Notes: generated by a model not told the origin, from the sequence alone. A DNA stretch of 64,000 nt from Pseudohongiella acticola (GCF_001758195.1 NZ_MASR01000001.1:2418001-2482000); one strand, 5' to 3'; counted from the stretch's first letter, positions 36,189 through 45,724 are shown. Program-made: numbers and translations.

Positions 36189-36242
36189 TGGTTAAAGCGC
36201 TCTATGATTTGAGCATTCTGCAGTACCATTCCGCTTTAACCA
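36189..36242. promoter_or_regulatory. Long perfect inverted repeat before the amidase
   Basis: TGGTTAAAGCG (36189-36199) and its exact complement (36232-36242) are separated by 32 bp, centre to centre about 43 bp or four helical turns. The pair lies in the divergent gap between the anchored-protein operon and the amidase, with the right arm 24 bp from the amidase ATG. It suits two operator half-sites or a large leader hairpin. Confidence 0.6.
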
Positions 36243-36265
36243 ATTGCTCTGACAGGAGTGCCTGA

Positions 36266-37825
36266 ATGTTGTTGCCCCGACTTATGCTGGCTGTGAGTTT
36301 TCCCGCAATTGTGACGCTGTTTACGCTGACAGCCTGCAGCAGTGAAGAGCCTCTAGATCAGCCGGAATGGATGGATGCGCGTACAGCGCTGACAGAGATG
36401 GAAAACGGTGAATTAAGCAGTGAAGCGCTGGTAACTTATTATCTGAACAAAATTGCACAGGATAACCAGCAGGGCCATGGCTTGGCAGCCATCATTGATA
36501 TTAACCAGGATGCGCTGGCACAGGCGAGGATGATGGATGCTGAGCGTGCAGCGGACAATGTCCGGTCTGCGCTGCATGGCATGCCCGTGGTGCTGAAAGC
36601 CAATATCGCAACCGCTGATGATATGCCGACCACGGCGGGAGCGTTAGCGCTGCAGGGACATCTGACACAGCGTGATGCCGAAGTTGTGGCTCAACTGCGC
36701 GCCGCCGGTGCTGTCATTCTGGCTAAAGCGAATCTGTCGGAATGGGCCAATTTTCGTGGAGAAAACTCTATCAGTGGCTGGTCGGCGCTGGGCGGGCAGA
36801 CACTCAACCCGCACTTGTTGACACATACACCGTGCGGCTCCAGTGCCGGCTCGGCGGTTGCCGTGGCTGCGGACATGACGCTGTTGGCGGTGGGGACTGA
36901 AACCGACGGTTCGATCATGTGCCCATCGGCAATCAATGGCATCGTTGGTATCAAACCAACGCGGGGCAGCGTGTCAGGCGAGGGTATTATTCCGATTGCC
37001 AGTGCTCAGGATATAGCCGGCCCCATGGCTCGCAATGTATTTGATGCTGCGCTCTTGCTGGACGCTATGCTGACACCGGCAGCACGCAGCCGTCTTGGTC
37101 GCCCCTTGCTCTATGCTGTTGATCAGATGCCGGAGCTGGAAAAAGTGATATTAGTGCGGGCCTTTGATGAGCGTGAACCTGCATATACGCCGGTGTTTGA
37201 GCAACTGACCGAAATGTTTGAGTCTCGGGGCGTTGAGGTTGTGCAGTTGGATACCTGGCAGCCACCACAGGAGATGGGAGTCGCTGAATTCGAGGTGTTG
37301 ATCTACGAGTTTCGCCGTGACTTGGAATCGTGGTTGCAGGACTACGGCGTTAATGAGGACGTGAACAGTTTTGCCGAGTTGGTCGCTTTTAACAGCGCGC
37401 GCGGTGAAGAAGCGCTGGGAGCGTTCGGTCAGGAGTATTTGGAACAGGCCGCTGCGATTGATCCTGATGCTGATCGGGCGTCGTACGAGCAGGCGCTGGC
37501 AAGCAGCCGCGAGTTGGCTGAAGCGCTGCTGAATGAATACCTGCAGGCGCAGGGTGCTGATGCCATTATCATGCCGTCCTACAGCAAAGCCTGGTCCATT
37601 GATCCCGATAGTGGTGATGATTTTGGCTTTGGTACGTCGGGCCCGGCCGCAATTTCCGGTTATCCCTCGATTACCGTGCCGGCGGCTTTTAATGGCGTGT
37701 TGCCGCTGGGAGTCAGCGTAGTGGGTTTGCCCTGGTCGGAAGCCACGCTACTCGGCCTGGCGGCCGAGATTGAGCGTGAACTTGATGCCTATCAGGCGCC
37801 GCAATTTATCAGTACGGCGCCGTGA
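36266..37825 (+). CDS. Amidase-signature family lipoprotein
   Basis: The 519-residue protein has a lipobox ending in Cys24 (LFTLTAC). The Ser-cisSer-Lys triad is complete: Lys111 in VVLKANIATADDMPTTAGA, Ser192 in PCGSSAGSAVA and nucleophile Ser216 in GTETDGSIMCPS. It hydrolyses amides (or possibly nitriles or esters of amides) outside the cytoplasm. GACAGGAGTG precedes the ATG. The 11-bp inverted repeat just upstream may control it. The substrate is not readable. Confidence 0.92.
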   Translation: MLLPRLMLAVSFPAIVTLFTLTACSSEEPLDQPEWMDARTALTEMENGELSSEALVTYYLNKIAQDNQQGHGLAAIIDINQDALAQARMMDAERAADNVRSALHGMPVVLKANIATADDMPTTAGALALQGHLTQRDAEVVAQLRAAGAVILAKANLSEWANFRGENSISGWSALGGQTLNPHLLTHTPCGSSAGSAVAVAADMTLLAVGTETDGSIMCPSAINGIVGIKPTRGSVSGEGIIPIASAQDIAGPMARNVFDAALLLDAMLTPAARSRLGRPLLYAVDQMPELEKVILVRAFDEREPAYTPVFEQLTEMFESRGVEVVQLDTWQPPQEMGVAEFEVLIYEFRRDLESWLQDYGVNEDVNSFAELVAFNSARGEEALGAFGQEYLEQAAAIDPDADRASYEQALASSRELAEALLNEYLQAQGADAIIMPSYSKAWSIDPDSGDDFGFGTSGPAAISGYPSITVPAAFNGVLPLGVSVVGLPWSEATLLGLAAEIERELDAYQAPQFISTAP

Positions 37826-37834
37826 TGGTGTGAC

Positions 37835-39403
37835 TCAGGCCCGGTGCTGACCGGGCACATCACATTTGAACTGACCGACCAGCGACTGCAGTTCGGCTGC
37901 AAGTCTTGCCAGTTCGCTCGCGCCGGAACTGATTTCGCGTGAACCGGTTGCTGTTTCGTTGGCAACATCGGAGATGTTGTTGATGTTGCGGTTTATTTCC
38001 AGGCTGACGGCAGACTGTTCCTCTGACGCGCTGGCGATCTGATTGCTCATGTCTTTGATCACCGACACAGCCCGGGTAATGTTTTGCAGGGACTCGCCGG
38101 CACGGCTGGCGTGATCAACGCTGGACGCTGCCTGGTCCTTGCCTTTGACCATTACCTGCACCGCCTGATTGGCACCTGTCTGCAGCTTGGTGATCATGTT
38201 CTGGATTTCTTCCGTGGAGGCCTGGGTGCGGCTTGCCAGTGTGCGGACTTCGTCAGCAACAACGGCAAAGCCCCGACCCTGTTCGCCAGCCCGGGCTGCT
38301 TCGATTGCCGCGTTCAGTGCCAGCAGGTTGGTCTGCTCGGCAATGCCGCGAATTACATCGAGCACCGAACCAATGCTGTCAGTTTCCTTTTGCAGGTTAG
38401 TGATAACGTCAGAGGCCTCGTCGATATCACGCGCCAGTGCGGTGATCGCACCCATGGTCTGGGTAACCACGTCCGCACCCTTGGCAGATTCGTCATCGGC
38501 CTGCTGGGCATCGTTGGCGGCCATGCCAACATTGCGCGCAACCTCTTCAACCGTGGTCGACATCTCTGACATGGCTTTGGCGACATGCTCAATCTCACTT
38601 TGCTGGCGCAAAGCACCGGCAGAGGTCTTGGTGATGGTTCCCGACAATTGCTCTGCGGCGGCGCTGAGATTGATGGCGGACTCTTTGAATTTGCCAACAA
38701 CATCATGTACGCGTTCGGCAAAGATATTGAACCAGTGTGCCAACTCGCCCACTTCATCCTTGCTGGAGACATGAATGCGTTGAGTCAGGTCGCCATCGCC
38801 TTCCGCCATGTCGCGCAAGGCATTCACCACTTCAACGACCGGTCGCACAATGGAGCGCTGGATTAACAAGGAGATGCCCAATGCCAGTGCGGTAACGCCA
38901 AGAACAATCAGAATGGAAATTGTAATATAGGTGCTGAGAACTTCCTGACGCTCGGCCAGGCTGACGCGCATATACAGAGTGCCGATAACATCGCCGTCCA
39001 TCGCCACTGGTTCAAACAGCTCGAGATAGCCGAGCTCGGGTCGTTGCACGACCTCCTGTCGACCGGGGCTGCGCGGCAGAGCGCCGCCACTGTCACCGCC
39101 GCCAATAAACTCGGCAAACGGGCTGCCGCTGTCGTCAAACAAAACGGCAGCCATGATGCTGTCATTGGCATCCAGCGCACGAAGTGTTTCCGTGGCTGAT
39201 GCATCATCAAAAAACGCCAGTGCACCGGTGGTGTTGGCGCCGATCAGGCGAGCGGTGGTCAATGCATCCGTACTCATCGTATCGTCAAGTCGACGCAGCT
39301 CAACCACTACCAGGATGGCTGTCGATATCACTACCGCCAACGCGCTGGTCAGTGTGACACCTGTCAACACTTTCCATTTCAGGGTCCAGTTCATATTTAT
39401 CAC
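37835..39403 (-). CDS. Methyl-accepting chemotaxis protein with YfiN-like (CHASE8-type) sensor domain
   Basis: The 522-residue chemoreceptor has TM1 (about 10-34), a periplasmic domain to about 155, TM2 (160-180), HAMP to about 235, and the MCP signalling hairpin with tip [32 protein letters not shown]. There is no C-terminal CheR/CheB-tethering pentapeptide. The periplasmic stretch [20 protein letters not shown] followed by [13 protein letters not shown] resembles the CHASE8 domain of the diguanylate cyclase YfiN/TpbB. Directly upstream on the same strand is a YfiR-like protein, the periplasmic inhibitor of YfiN, so this receptor probably listens to YfiR. No che genes are in the window. Confidence 0.93.
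   Translation of the reverse strand: MINMNWTLKWKVLTGVTLTSALAVVISTAILVVVELRRLDDTMSTDALTTARLIGANTTGALAFFDDASATETLRALDANDSIMAAVLFDDSGSPFAEFIGGGDSGGALPRSPGRQEVVQRPELGYLELFEPVAMDGDVIGTLYMRVSLAERQEVLSTYITISILIVLGVTALALGISLLIQRSIVRPVVEVVNALRDMAEGDGDLTQRIHVSSKDEVGELAHWFNIFAERVHDVVGKFKESAINLSAAAEQLSGTITKTSAGALRQQSEIEHVAKAMSEMSTTVEEVARNVGMAANDAQQADDESAKGADVVTQTMGAITALARDIDEASDVITNLQKETDSIGSVLDVIRGIAEQTNLLALNAAIEAARAGEQGRGFAVVADEVRTLASRTQASTEEIQNMITKLQTGANQAVQVMVKGKDQAASSVDHASRAGESLQNITRAVSVIKDMSNQIASASEEQSAVSLEINRNINNISDVANETATGSREISSGASELARLAAELQSLVGQFKCDVPGQHRA
37839..37856. other. Hairpin at the 3' end of the chemoreceptor gene
   Basis: GCCCGGT, four-base loop, ACCGGGC, inside the last codons of the receptor gene and facing the convergent amidase gene. 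No T-run. Confidence 0.5.
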
Positions 39404-39442
39404 GGTTTGGTCCTCCAGCGGGCAGTCGTGTGGGTTACACCA

Positions 39443-40012
39443 TCACTGAATAGCGCGCATCAGCTGTTCGCGAACGTTCAGGCCGGTTTGCTCGATAAGA
39501 GCCCGGTTCATACGGATGGCAATGCGATCACCACGTTCGCCAGCCAATCCGATCATGCCGCCGTCTTCTGGGAAGTTGGCGATTTCGCTGACAGTCAGCG
39601 TGTGGGAATCGGCCACCGCGCCGGTGATCTCGGCGGTACGACCTGTCTCGCTGGAGCTGACGTAGACGATATGACAGTTGCGTGCCCCGGCCAGATCAGT
39701 GCCAGCCAGGTTGCTGACAGTGATGGTGCGGTCACCGGCACGCTTGCCATCGACGATCTGATTCAGTGAATTGCCCAGCTCGTTTTCACCCAGCAGGCAC
39801 ACGCGCAGGTCGGCGTCGGCACTACTGAAAGCTGCATCCGGCCAGTCAATGAAGCGGCCGAAGTTCATTACGAAGCGCGCAATGGCGTCACCGCCGCCAT
39901 CGCTTGCGGCGATCTGACCCTGCTGGGCCTGTGCCGAGGTTGCGGCAACAGCCGAAAATAAACCGATCATCAGGCATCGGCGGACCATTGTTGAGGCAAG
40001 AATGTTTTTCAT
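39443..40012 (-). CDS. YfiR-like periplasmic protein (DUF4154)
   Basis: The 189-residue protein has a Sec signal (LFSAVAATSAQAQ) and the YfiR fold features: ARFVMNFGRFIDWPD near the N terminus, VCLLGENELG, RNCHIVYVSS and NFPEDGGMIGL. Cys72 and Cys113 match the spacing of the structural disulfide in Pseudomonas YfiR; the second, redox-active pair of that protein is absent. In Pseudomonas, YfiR binds the periplasmic side of YfiN and is released under redox stress. Here the partner encoded 39 bp downstream is a chemoreceptor. Confidence 0.88.
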   Translation of the reverse strand: MKNILASTMVRRCLMIGLFSAVAATSAQAQQGQIAASDGGGDAIARFVMNFGRFIDWPDAAFSSADADLRVCLLGENELGNSLNQIVDGKRAGDRTITVSNLAGTDLAGARNCHIVYVSSSETGRTAEITGAVADSHTLTVSEIANFPEDGGMIGLAGERGDRIAIRMNRALIEQTGLNVREQLMRAIQ

Positions 40013-40260
40013 GAGCTTTCTCTGGCTAAAAATGTTTGTTAATGTCGCCTGTCGACAAGTCGCTGCGTACGTTGGGCAGCCGGGTTATCGATTTCAGGTA
40101 TAGGGGAGCGCTGCAAGACAGTGAACGGCCGCAAAAGCAAAAGCTTTAGTAAATTCTCCTTTCTATTTTGTGTCTATCGGTGACATAACTGCCGTAACGG
40201 CATTGGTCGCGCGGCGAAAAGTCGGCTGCTGACCGACAACTAACAAGAAGAGGCTGGATA

Positions 40261-41829
40261 ATGACAAATGGCAGCACAGGCACTTCTGGCCGGCGTGGCT
40301 GGTTTACCCGCTTTCTGGACTCGGTTGAATGGCTGGGCAACCTGCTGCCGCATCCCGTCACGTTATTTGCGCTGCTGGCATTTGCCATGGTGCTGTTGTC
40401 GGGACTGTTTGGTGCACTGGGCGTGTCAGTCGCAGATCCGCGACCCTCAGCGCCGGAAGGCAGTGTCATTGAAGCGGTCAGTCTGCTCAACGCAGAAGGT
40501 CTGCGCCTGATACTCGGCAATCTGGTGAGCAATTTTGTCAATTTTGCGCCACTGGGTGTGGTGTTGGTGGCCATGCTCGGTGTGGGTATTGCAGAAAAAT
40601 CAGGACTGCTATCGGCGATGGTGCGCGGCATAGTGTTGAGCGCGCCGCGGCATGTAGTGACGGTCGCCATTGTGTTTGCCGGTGTCATCTCCAATACCGC
40701 CTCGGAAATGGGGTATGTGGTGCTGGTGCCCCTGGCGGGGGCGATTTTCCTGGCGCTGGGCCGGCATCCGCTGGCGGGCATGGCGGCAGCGTTTGCCGGT
40801 GTTTCCGGTGGTTACAGTGCCAATCTGCTGATCGGTACCGTAGATCCTTTGCTGGCAGGCATCACGCAGGAGGCGGCGCGACTGATCGACCCATCTTATG
40901 AAGTGTTTGCCACTGCCAACTGGTACTTCATGGCGGTCAGTACCTTCATGATCACAATCGTCGGTTCGCTGGTAACGATTTTTATTGTTGAGCCCAAACT
41001 CGGCGACTATGACAGCAGCCACGCTGATCCGGGTGTGCTTGATGGCAACAGCATGGAGAAGCTGACGCCAGTTGAGCGCAAAGGGCTACTGGGCGCCGGT
41101 GTTGCCGCTGCCCTGGTGCTCGGGCTGATCGCGTTGCTGGCAATACCCGAAGGCGCGCCATTGCGCGACCCGGTTGATGGCAGTACCGGGCCGTTCTTTC
41201 GCAGCATTGTCGCCTTCATTTTCCTGTTCTTCCTGGCCACCGGGTTCGCTTACGGCCGGGTGACCGGCAGCATGCGCAATGACCGTGATGTGATTGATGC
41301 CATGGCTTCGGCGGTATCGACGCTGGGCCTTTACGTGGTGTTGGTGTTCTTTGCCGCCCAGTTTGTGGCGTTTTTTGGCTGGACCAACCTGGGCGTGATT
41401 ACCGCGGTGACAGGGGCCGAATTCCTGATTAGCGCCGAACTTACGGGTCCACTGGTGTTCGTGTTTTTTATCATTATGTGCTGCTTTGTCAATCTCATGC
41501 TGGGCTCGGCATCCGCGCAGTGGGCGGTGACCGCCCCGGTCTTTGTGCCCATGCTGATGCTGGTAGGTTACGCGCCTGAATTGATACAGGCTGCCTATCG
41601 TATCGGTGACTCAACCACCAATATCATTACGCCGATGATGAGTTATTTTGGCCTGATTCTGGCCTGGGCCACGCGTTACAACAAGAATATCGGCATCGGC
41701 ACCATGATTGCGACGATGCTGCCATTCTCCATCTTTTTCTTCATCTGCTGGGTTGTGCTGTTCTACATCTGGGTGTTTTTGCTGGGATTGCCGGTGGGCC
41801 CGGGCGCGGCAACCTATTACACCGGCTAA
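40261..41829 (+). CDS. AbgT-family transporter
   Basis: The 522-residue membrane protein has about 11 helices and the AbgT pattern: FNFAPLGVVLVAMLGVGIAEKSGL, AGVSGGYSANLLIGTVDPLLAGI, and DSTTNIITPMMSYFGLIL. The family imports p-aminobenzoyl-glutamate, or exports sulfonamide-type antimetabolites in MtrF-like members. AAGAGG lies 8 nt before the ATG. The 248-bp gap upstream shows a small dyad around TGCCG-taa-CGGCA (about 40190-40202) but no gene. Confidence 0.92.
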   Translation: MTNGSTGTSGRRGWFTRFLDSVEWLGNLLPHPVTLFALLAFAMVLLSGLFGALGVSVADPRPSAPEGSVIEAVSLLNAEGLRLILGNLVSNFVNFAPLGVVLVAMLGVGIAEKSGLLSAMVRGIVLSAPRHVVTVAIVFAGVISNTASEMGYVVLVPLAGAIFLALGRHPLAGMAAAFAGVSGGYSANLLIGTVDPLLAGITQEAARLIDPSYEVFATANWYFMAVSTFMITIVGSLVTIFIVEPKLGDYDSSHADPGVLDGNSMEKLTPVERKGLLGAGVAAALVLGLIALLAIPEGAPLRDPVDGSTGPFFRSIVAFIFLFFLATGFAYGRVTGSMRNDRDVIDAMASAVSTLGLYVVLVFFAAQFVAFFGWTNLGVITAVTGAEFLISAELTGPLVFVFFIIMCCFVNLMLGSASAQWAVTAPVFVPMLMLVGYAPELIQAAYRIGDSTTNIITPMMSYFGLILAWATRYNKNIGIGTMIATMLPFSIFFFICWVVLFYIWVFLLGLPVGPGAATYYTG

Positions 41830-41881
41830 CCGATCCGCTGATCCTGCCTTAAATGAACAAGGTATGACGGGCGATAGTCTG

Positions 41882-41887
41882 TATAAT
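41882..41887 (+). promoter_or_regulatory. Consensus -10 box upstream of the CvfB gene
   Basis: A perfect TATAAT lies 29 bp before the CvfB ATG with TG directly upstream. No good -35 box is visible at the normal spacing. It would drive the six-gene run to 46486. Confidence 0.4.
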
Positions 41888-41915
41888 CGGCGAAAACCGG
41901 TTAGTCGAGTGAGAC

Positions 41916-42755
41916 ATGTTGCAACTAGGCAAAGTTTATACCCTGCAGGTCCTTGAATTGGCGGATATTGGCGTGTATCTGGAGACAGGTGAGGCCGACC
42001 GTTTGCTGTTGCCCCGGCGGCAGGTGCCGACGGGAACGGCCATCGGTGACAGCCTGCGGGTATTTGTCTACCTTGACAGTGAGGATCGACCGGTGGCGAG
42101 CATGCGCATGCCCGTTGCCTGTGTTGGACAGTTTGCCTATCTGCCTGTGGTTGATTGCAATGCGGTGGGTGCGTTTCTGGACTGGGGACTGGAAAAAGAC
42201 CTGCTGGTGCCGTTCATGGAGCAGCACCGCCCCATGGAAGAGGGGCGCTCGTATCTGGTCTACATATATGTTGATAAAGTCCATGGCCGGATCGTGGCTT
42301 CGTCAAAAATTGACAAGTTTCTGGATGACGACAAACCTCATCGCTTTAACGCCGGTCAGCCCGTCGACCTGATCATCGCCAACAGTACTGATCTCGGATT
42401 CAAGGCAATCATCAATCACAACCATTGGGGTGTGCTGCATCATGCCGACGTGACCGGGCGGCTGAGTTTTGGTCAGAGCATCCAGGGTTATATTCGTCAT
42501 GTCCGTCCCGATGGCCGTATCGACCTCTCCCTGCGGCCGGCTGCCGAGGTGCTGGATGAACACGGGTCTTTGATTGTCGCCTATCTCGAAAAGCAGGGCG
42601 GTTTTGCGCCGATCCATGACAAGTCATCACCTGCTGAGATCGCTCGTGTGTTTAAACTCAGCAAATCTGCGTTCAAGAAAACCATCGGTCGCTTGTACAA
42701 ACAGGGCGTGATCGATATCCGATCGGACGGGATTCAACTTAGCCCCGATGCGTGA
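41916..42755 (+). CDS. CvfB-family S1-domain RNA-binding protein
   Basis: The 279-residue protein has three S1-like OB domains (about 1-60, 65-130, 140-210) and a C-terminal winged helix (SPAEIARVFKLSKSAFKKTIGRLYKQGVI), the layout of CvfB/YitL. Staphylococcal CvfB binds RNA and affects virulence gene expression; the proteobacterial role is not known. Its stop overlaps the start of the S4 gene. Confidence 0.9.
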   Translation: MLQLGKVYTLQVLELADIGVYLETGEADRLLLPRRQVPTGTAIGDSLRVFVYLDSEDRPVASMRMPVACVGQFAYLPVVDCNAVGAFLDWGLEKDLLVPFMEQHRPMEEGRSYLVYIYVDKVHGRIVASSKIDKFLDDDKPHRFNAGQPVDLIIANSTDLGFKAIINHNHWGVLHHADVTGRLSFGQSIQGYIRHVRPDGRIDLSLRPAAEVLDEHGSLIVAYLEKQGGFAPIHDKSSPAEIARVFKLSKSAFKKTIGRLYKQGVIDIRSDGIQLSPDA

Positions 42756-43056
42756 AACGTTAAACTCAATGAAGCAGGAAACCACATTGAAGAACATAGA
42801 TACCACCGGACAGCAACAGGCCGGACCCGAACCCGTTGACGTTGAAGTTAATGTCATTCCCGTTGAGCTATACAAGGTGCTGAAATTTGAAGGCCTTGTA
42901 GGCAGTGGCGCAGAAGCCAAATCAGTTGTTGCTGATGGTATGGTGCTGGTCAACGGTGCGGTTGAAACCCAGAAGCGGAAAAAAATTATGGCAGATGATG
43001 TGATTGAATTTGCCGGCCAGCGTTTGCGGATTGTATTTACGGGAGGCGAAGCATGA
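42748..43056 (+). CDS. S4-domain RNA-binding protein (YbcJ-like)
   Basis: The 102-residue or shorter product carries a single S4 domain: LYKVLKFEGLVGSGAEAKSVVADGMVLVNGAVETQKRKKI. The start is uncertain: ATG 42748 overlaps the CvfB stop by 8 bp, ATG 42769 and TTG 42787 (after CAGGA) are alternatives that leave the domain intact. YbcJ-like proteins probably bind structured RNA. It overlaps the next gene by ATGA. Confidence 0.85.
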   Translation: MRETLNSMKQETTLKNIDTTGQQQAGPEPVDVEVNVIPVELYKVLKFEGLVGSGAEAKSVVADGMVLVNGAVETQKRKKIMADDVIEFAGQRLRIVFTGGEA

Positions 43057-43544
43057 TCAACAACGATGTATTGCGCAGACTCCGATATGCCTTCGATTAC
43101 AGCGACCAGCAGATGATGGATGTGTTTGCACAGGCGGAATGCAAAGTCTCTCGCGATCAGGTTTGCAACTGGCTGAAGCCGGATGAAGACCCTGATTTTG
43201 TTTTCTGCGACGATGTCACGCTGGCCACGTTTTTAAACGGATTGATTAATACCCTGCGTGGTAAAAAAGAAGGGCCGCAGCCTGAACCGGAGCACGAACT
43301 GAGCAATAACATGATTTTCATGAAGCTGCGTATTGCCTTGAACCTGAAGTCAGACGATGTGCTGGCCATGCTGGAAGATGCGGGCATGAGTCTTAGCCAG
43401 CATGAGCTGACGGCGCTGTTTCGAAAACCCGGACACAAACACTATCGGCAGTGCAAAGATCAGATTTTGCGCAATTTCCTTAAAGCCATTCAGATACGGT
43501 GCCGTGATCAGAGTGGCACAGCAGGGAGCGGTGATGCGGATTAG
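43053..43544 (+). CDS. DUF1456 protein (YehS-like)
   Basis: The 163-residue protein contains two copies of the DUF1456 unit (LRYAFDYSDQQMMDVFAQAE near residue 6 and LRIALNLKSDDVLAMLEDAG near residue 90), each helical. The function is unknown. GGAGG lies 7 nt before the ATG, and the start overlaps the S4 gene stop by 4 bp, so the genes are coupled. Confidence 0.9.
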   Translation: MINNDVLRRLRYAFDYSDQQMMDVFAQAECKVSRDQVCNWLKPDEDPDFVFCDDVTLATFLNGLINTLRGKKEGPQPEPEHELSNNMIFMKLRIALNLKSDDVLAMLEDAGMSLSQHELTALFRKPGHKHYRQCKDQILRNFLKAIQIRCRDQSGTAGSGDAD

Positions 43545-44286
43545 AACTACGTTTCTGGTGGCCGCAACGTTAATGCTCGGACACTGCACGAGTCTTGCGG
43601 TCGACCAGGAATTGCCGCCCGGCTTCACTGCACTGGCCAGGGTGGATGACTCCATTGAGCTGGATATGCGGTACACCACCAACAATAACTTTGTCGGTGA
43701 ACCCATCACCGGTTACCAGGCGACTGCCTGTGTGCTGACCACGGCTGCGGCATCGGCGCTGGCCGACGCCCAAGCGCAGGCAAATCTGCAGGGTTACTCG
43801 CTGAAGGTGTACGACTGTTTCAGGCCGCAGCGTGCGGTTGACCATTTTATCCGCTGGGCGGCTGATCTTGATGACCAGAAAATGAAAGCGGCGTTTTATC
43901 CCGATGTGCCTAAAGACGAGCTGTTCAGTCGGGGGTACATTGCCGAGCGTTCCGGGCACAGCCGGGGAAGTACTTTGGACCTTACTCTGGTACGGCTGGG
44001 TTCGACGCAGCCGCAGGCCGATCCCATGGCCGGCTACGACTGCCGGGGCAACGAAGCGCAGCGCTACCCGGACAACAGCATCAATATGGGGACCAGCTAC
44101 GACTGTTTTGATGCTCTGTCTCACACCGACAACCCTGACGTGGGTGACGACATTCTGGCCAACCGCCACTTGTTGCGTGACTTGATGGAGGCGGCAGGTT
44201 TTAGCAATTATGATCAGGAATGGTGGCACTATACCTTGCGCAACGAACCTTTTTCGGATCAGTATTTTGATTTTGCCATCGACTAA
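43534..44286 (+). CDS. Exported D-alanyl-D-alanine dipeptidase, M15/VanX type
   Basis: I take the ATG at 43534 (GGGAG five bases upstream) because it begins a signal peptide, MRIRTTFLVAATLMLGHC, and the longer form from 43504 adds a hydrophilic stretch. The 250-residue product has the VanX zinc site: SGHSRGSTLDLTLV (His and Asp) and EWWHYTL (Glu and His). It cleaves D-Ala-D-Ala released from peptidoglycan; an amino acid recycling role fits the D-amino acid aminotransferase elsewhere in the window. Its start lies inside the DUF1456 gene, 11 bp before that stop. Confidence 0.9.
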   Translation: MRIRTTFLVAATLMLGHCTSLAVDQELPPGFTALARVDDSIELDMRYTTNNNFVGEPITGYQATACVLTTAAASALADAQAQANLQGYSLKVYDCFRPQRAVDHFIRWAADLDDQKMKAAFYPDVPKDELFSRGYIAERSGHSRGSTLDLTLVRLGSTQPQADPMAGYDCRGNEAQRYPDNSINMGTSYDCFDALSHTDNPDVGDDILANRHLLRDLMEAAGFSNYDQEWWHYTLRNEPFSDQYFDFAID

Positions 44287-44288
44287 GT

Positions 44289-45680
44289 TTGCAGGTTTCG
44301 CTTTTGACAACGATCAGTACAGTTAACGGTCCGGGGCATCAGGATTGCTGGTTTGTGCCCTTGGGTGGCTGTGGCGAAATTGGCATGAACCTGAATCTGT
44401 ATGGTCATGCAGGGCAGTGGTTGATGGTGGACTGCGGTGTTACTTTCGAGCGAATCGACGATCAACCCCAGGCCGGCAACCGCGTGGAAATGCCTGACCC
44501 GGTGTTTATCGCTAATCGCAGCGAAGCGCTGCTGGGCATCGTAGCCACGCATGCGCATGAAGATCATATTGGCGCCATTCCTCATTTGTGGCAGCAGTTC
44601 CGTTGCCCGATTTATACCACGCCGTTTACCCGCCAGGTGCTGCAACGCAAGTTGCGTCAACTCGGTATTGATGCGCCGCTGGTCACGGTGCACCCGGGTG
44701 AAACACTGGAGCTGGGTCCGTTCCGCTTACGCTGGTTGCCGATCACCCATTCCACGCCTGAAACAAATGCCCTCATGATCAGCACACCAGTGGCGAAGAT
44801 ACTGCATACGGCCGACTGGAAGCTGGATTCTGCGCCCGTGGTTGGCGATGCCATAAATCCGACTTTGTTTCAGGCGGCAGGTCAGTCCCGTATTGACGCT
44901 ATTGTGTGTGACTCAACCAACGCGACTCACGCCGGCAGCTCACTGTCTGAATCGGAATTGTTTGAAGACCTGTTGGCAACAGTGCGGGAAAGTGAGGGGC
45001 GGGTTGTGGTCGCCTGTTTCGCCAGCAATATAGCGCGCCTGCAAACCCTGGGGAATGTTGCTCATGTGGCAAAGCGCTATCTGGGCGTGATTGGGCGCTC
45101 TCTGCATAACATGACAGCCTGCGCCCGTGCCGCCGGTTATCTGCAGGACAATTTCACCGTGGTAGACAATGCTGATCTGGGTTATCTGCAACCGCAGGAG
45201 ATGTTGCTGTTGGCAACCGGCAGTCAGGGTGAGGCTGGAGCAGCGCTGCACCGGCTGGCCATGGACAACCATCGCGATGTGAATCTCGCCGCAGGCGATC
45301 ATATTATCTTCAGTGCCAAAACCATTCCCGGCAATGAAGCTGATGTGGCGCGCCTGATTGCCGGCTTTGAAGCACGTCACATCAAGGTGACGCATGCAGA
45401 CAACACGGCCAGGTCACTGCATGCGTCCGGACACCCTTACTCTGACGAGTTGGCGTTGATGTATCAATGGGTGAAGCCGCGTATTGCCATTCCGATACAC
45501 GGGGAGGCTCATCACATGCGTTGCAATGCAGAGATCGCCGGCAGCAACGGTGTGCCTGTTTGTCTGCAGGGGAAAAATGGCGATGTGTTTGATATCGTCA
45601 ACAACCGGGTGCACAGGTCGGTGGTGCCGGTTGGTCGTCTCTGGTTCGACGAGCGTCACCGGCGTCTGGAAAAAGTCTGA
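44289..45680 (+). CDS. RNase J-like metallo-beta-lactamase-fold ribonuclease
   Basis: The 463-residue protein has the MBL metal motif THAHEDHIGAIPHLW, HTADWKLD, CDSTNATHAG, the beta-CASP domain with CFASNIARLQTLGNVAH and GSQGEAGAALHRLA, and IPIHGEAHH. It is about 90 residues shorter than Gram-positive RNase J because the C-terminal dimer domain is missing. The start may be TTG 44289 or TTG 44304. It begins 2 bp after the dipeptidase stop. A role in RNA 5'-exonucleolytic decay is known for the family and inferred here. Confidence 0.85.
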   Translation: MQVSLLTTISTVNGPGHQDCWFVPLGGCGEIGMNLNLYGHAGQWLMVDCGVTFERIDDQPQAGNRVEMPDPVFIANRSEALLGIVATHAHEDHIGAIPHLWQQFRCPIYTTPFTRQVLQRKLRQLGIDAPLVTVHPGETLELGPFRLRWLPITHSTPETNALMISTPVAKILHTADWKLDSAPVVGDAINPTLFQAAGQSRIDAIVCDSTNATHAGSSLSESELFEDLLATVRESEGRVVVACFASNIARLQTLGNVAHVAKRYLGVIGRSLHNMTACARAAGYLQDNFTVVDNADLGYLQPQEMLLLATGSQGEAGAALHRLAMDNHRDVNLAAGDHIIFSAKTIPGNEADVARLIAGFEARHIKVTHADNTARSLHASGHPYSDELALMYQWVKPRIAIPIHGEAHHMRCNAEIAGSNGVPVCLQGKNGDVFDIVNNRVHRSVVPVGRLWFDERHRRLEKV

Positions 45681-45724
45681 TTCGTTATTAATGTCATGGC
45701 CATAACGGCCACAGGAGTAGTATT

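Noticed and set aside
36180-36200. Sigma-54 promoter TGGCA-N-GC before the amidase
   Set aside because: The GG and GC elements are not at the required -24/-12 spacing and the TTGC half is missing.
43570-44310. 246-codon minus-strand ORF
   Set aside because: Antisense to the VanX-like dipeptidase, which has intact catalytic motifs and a good ribosome site.
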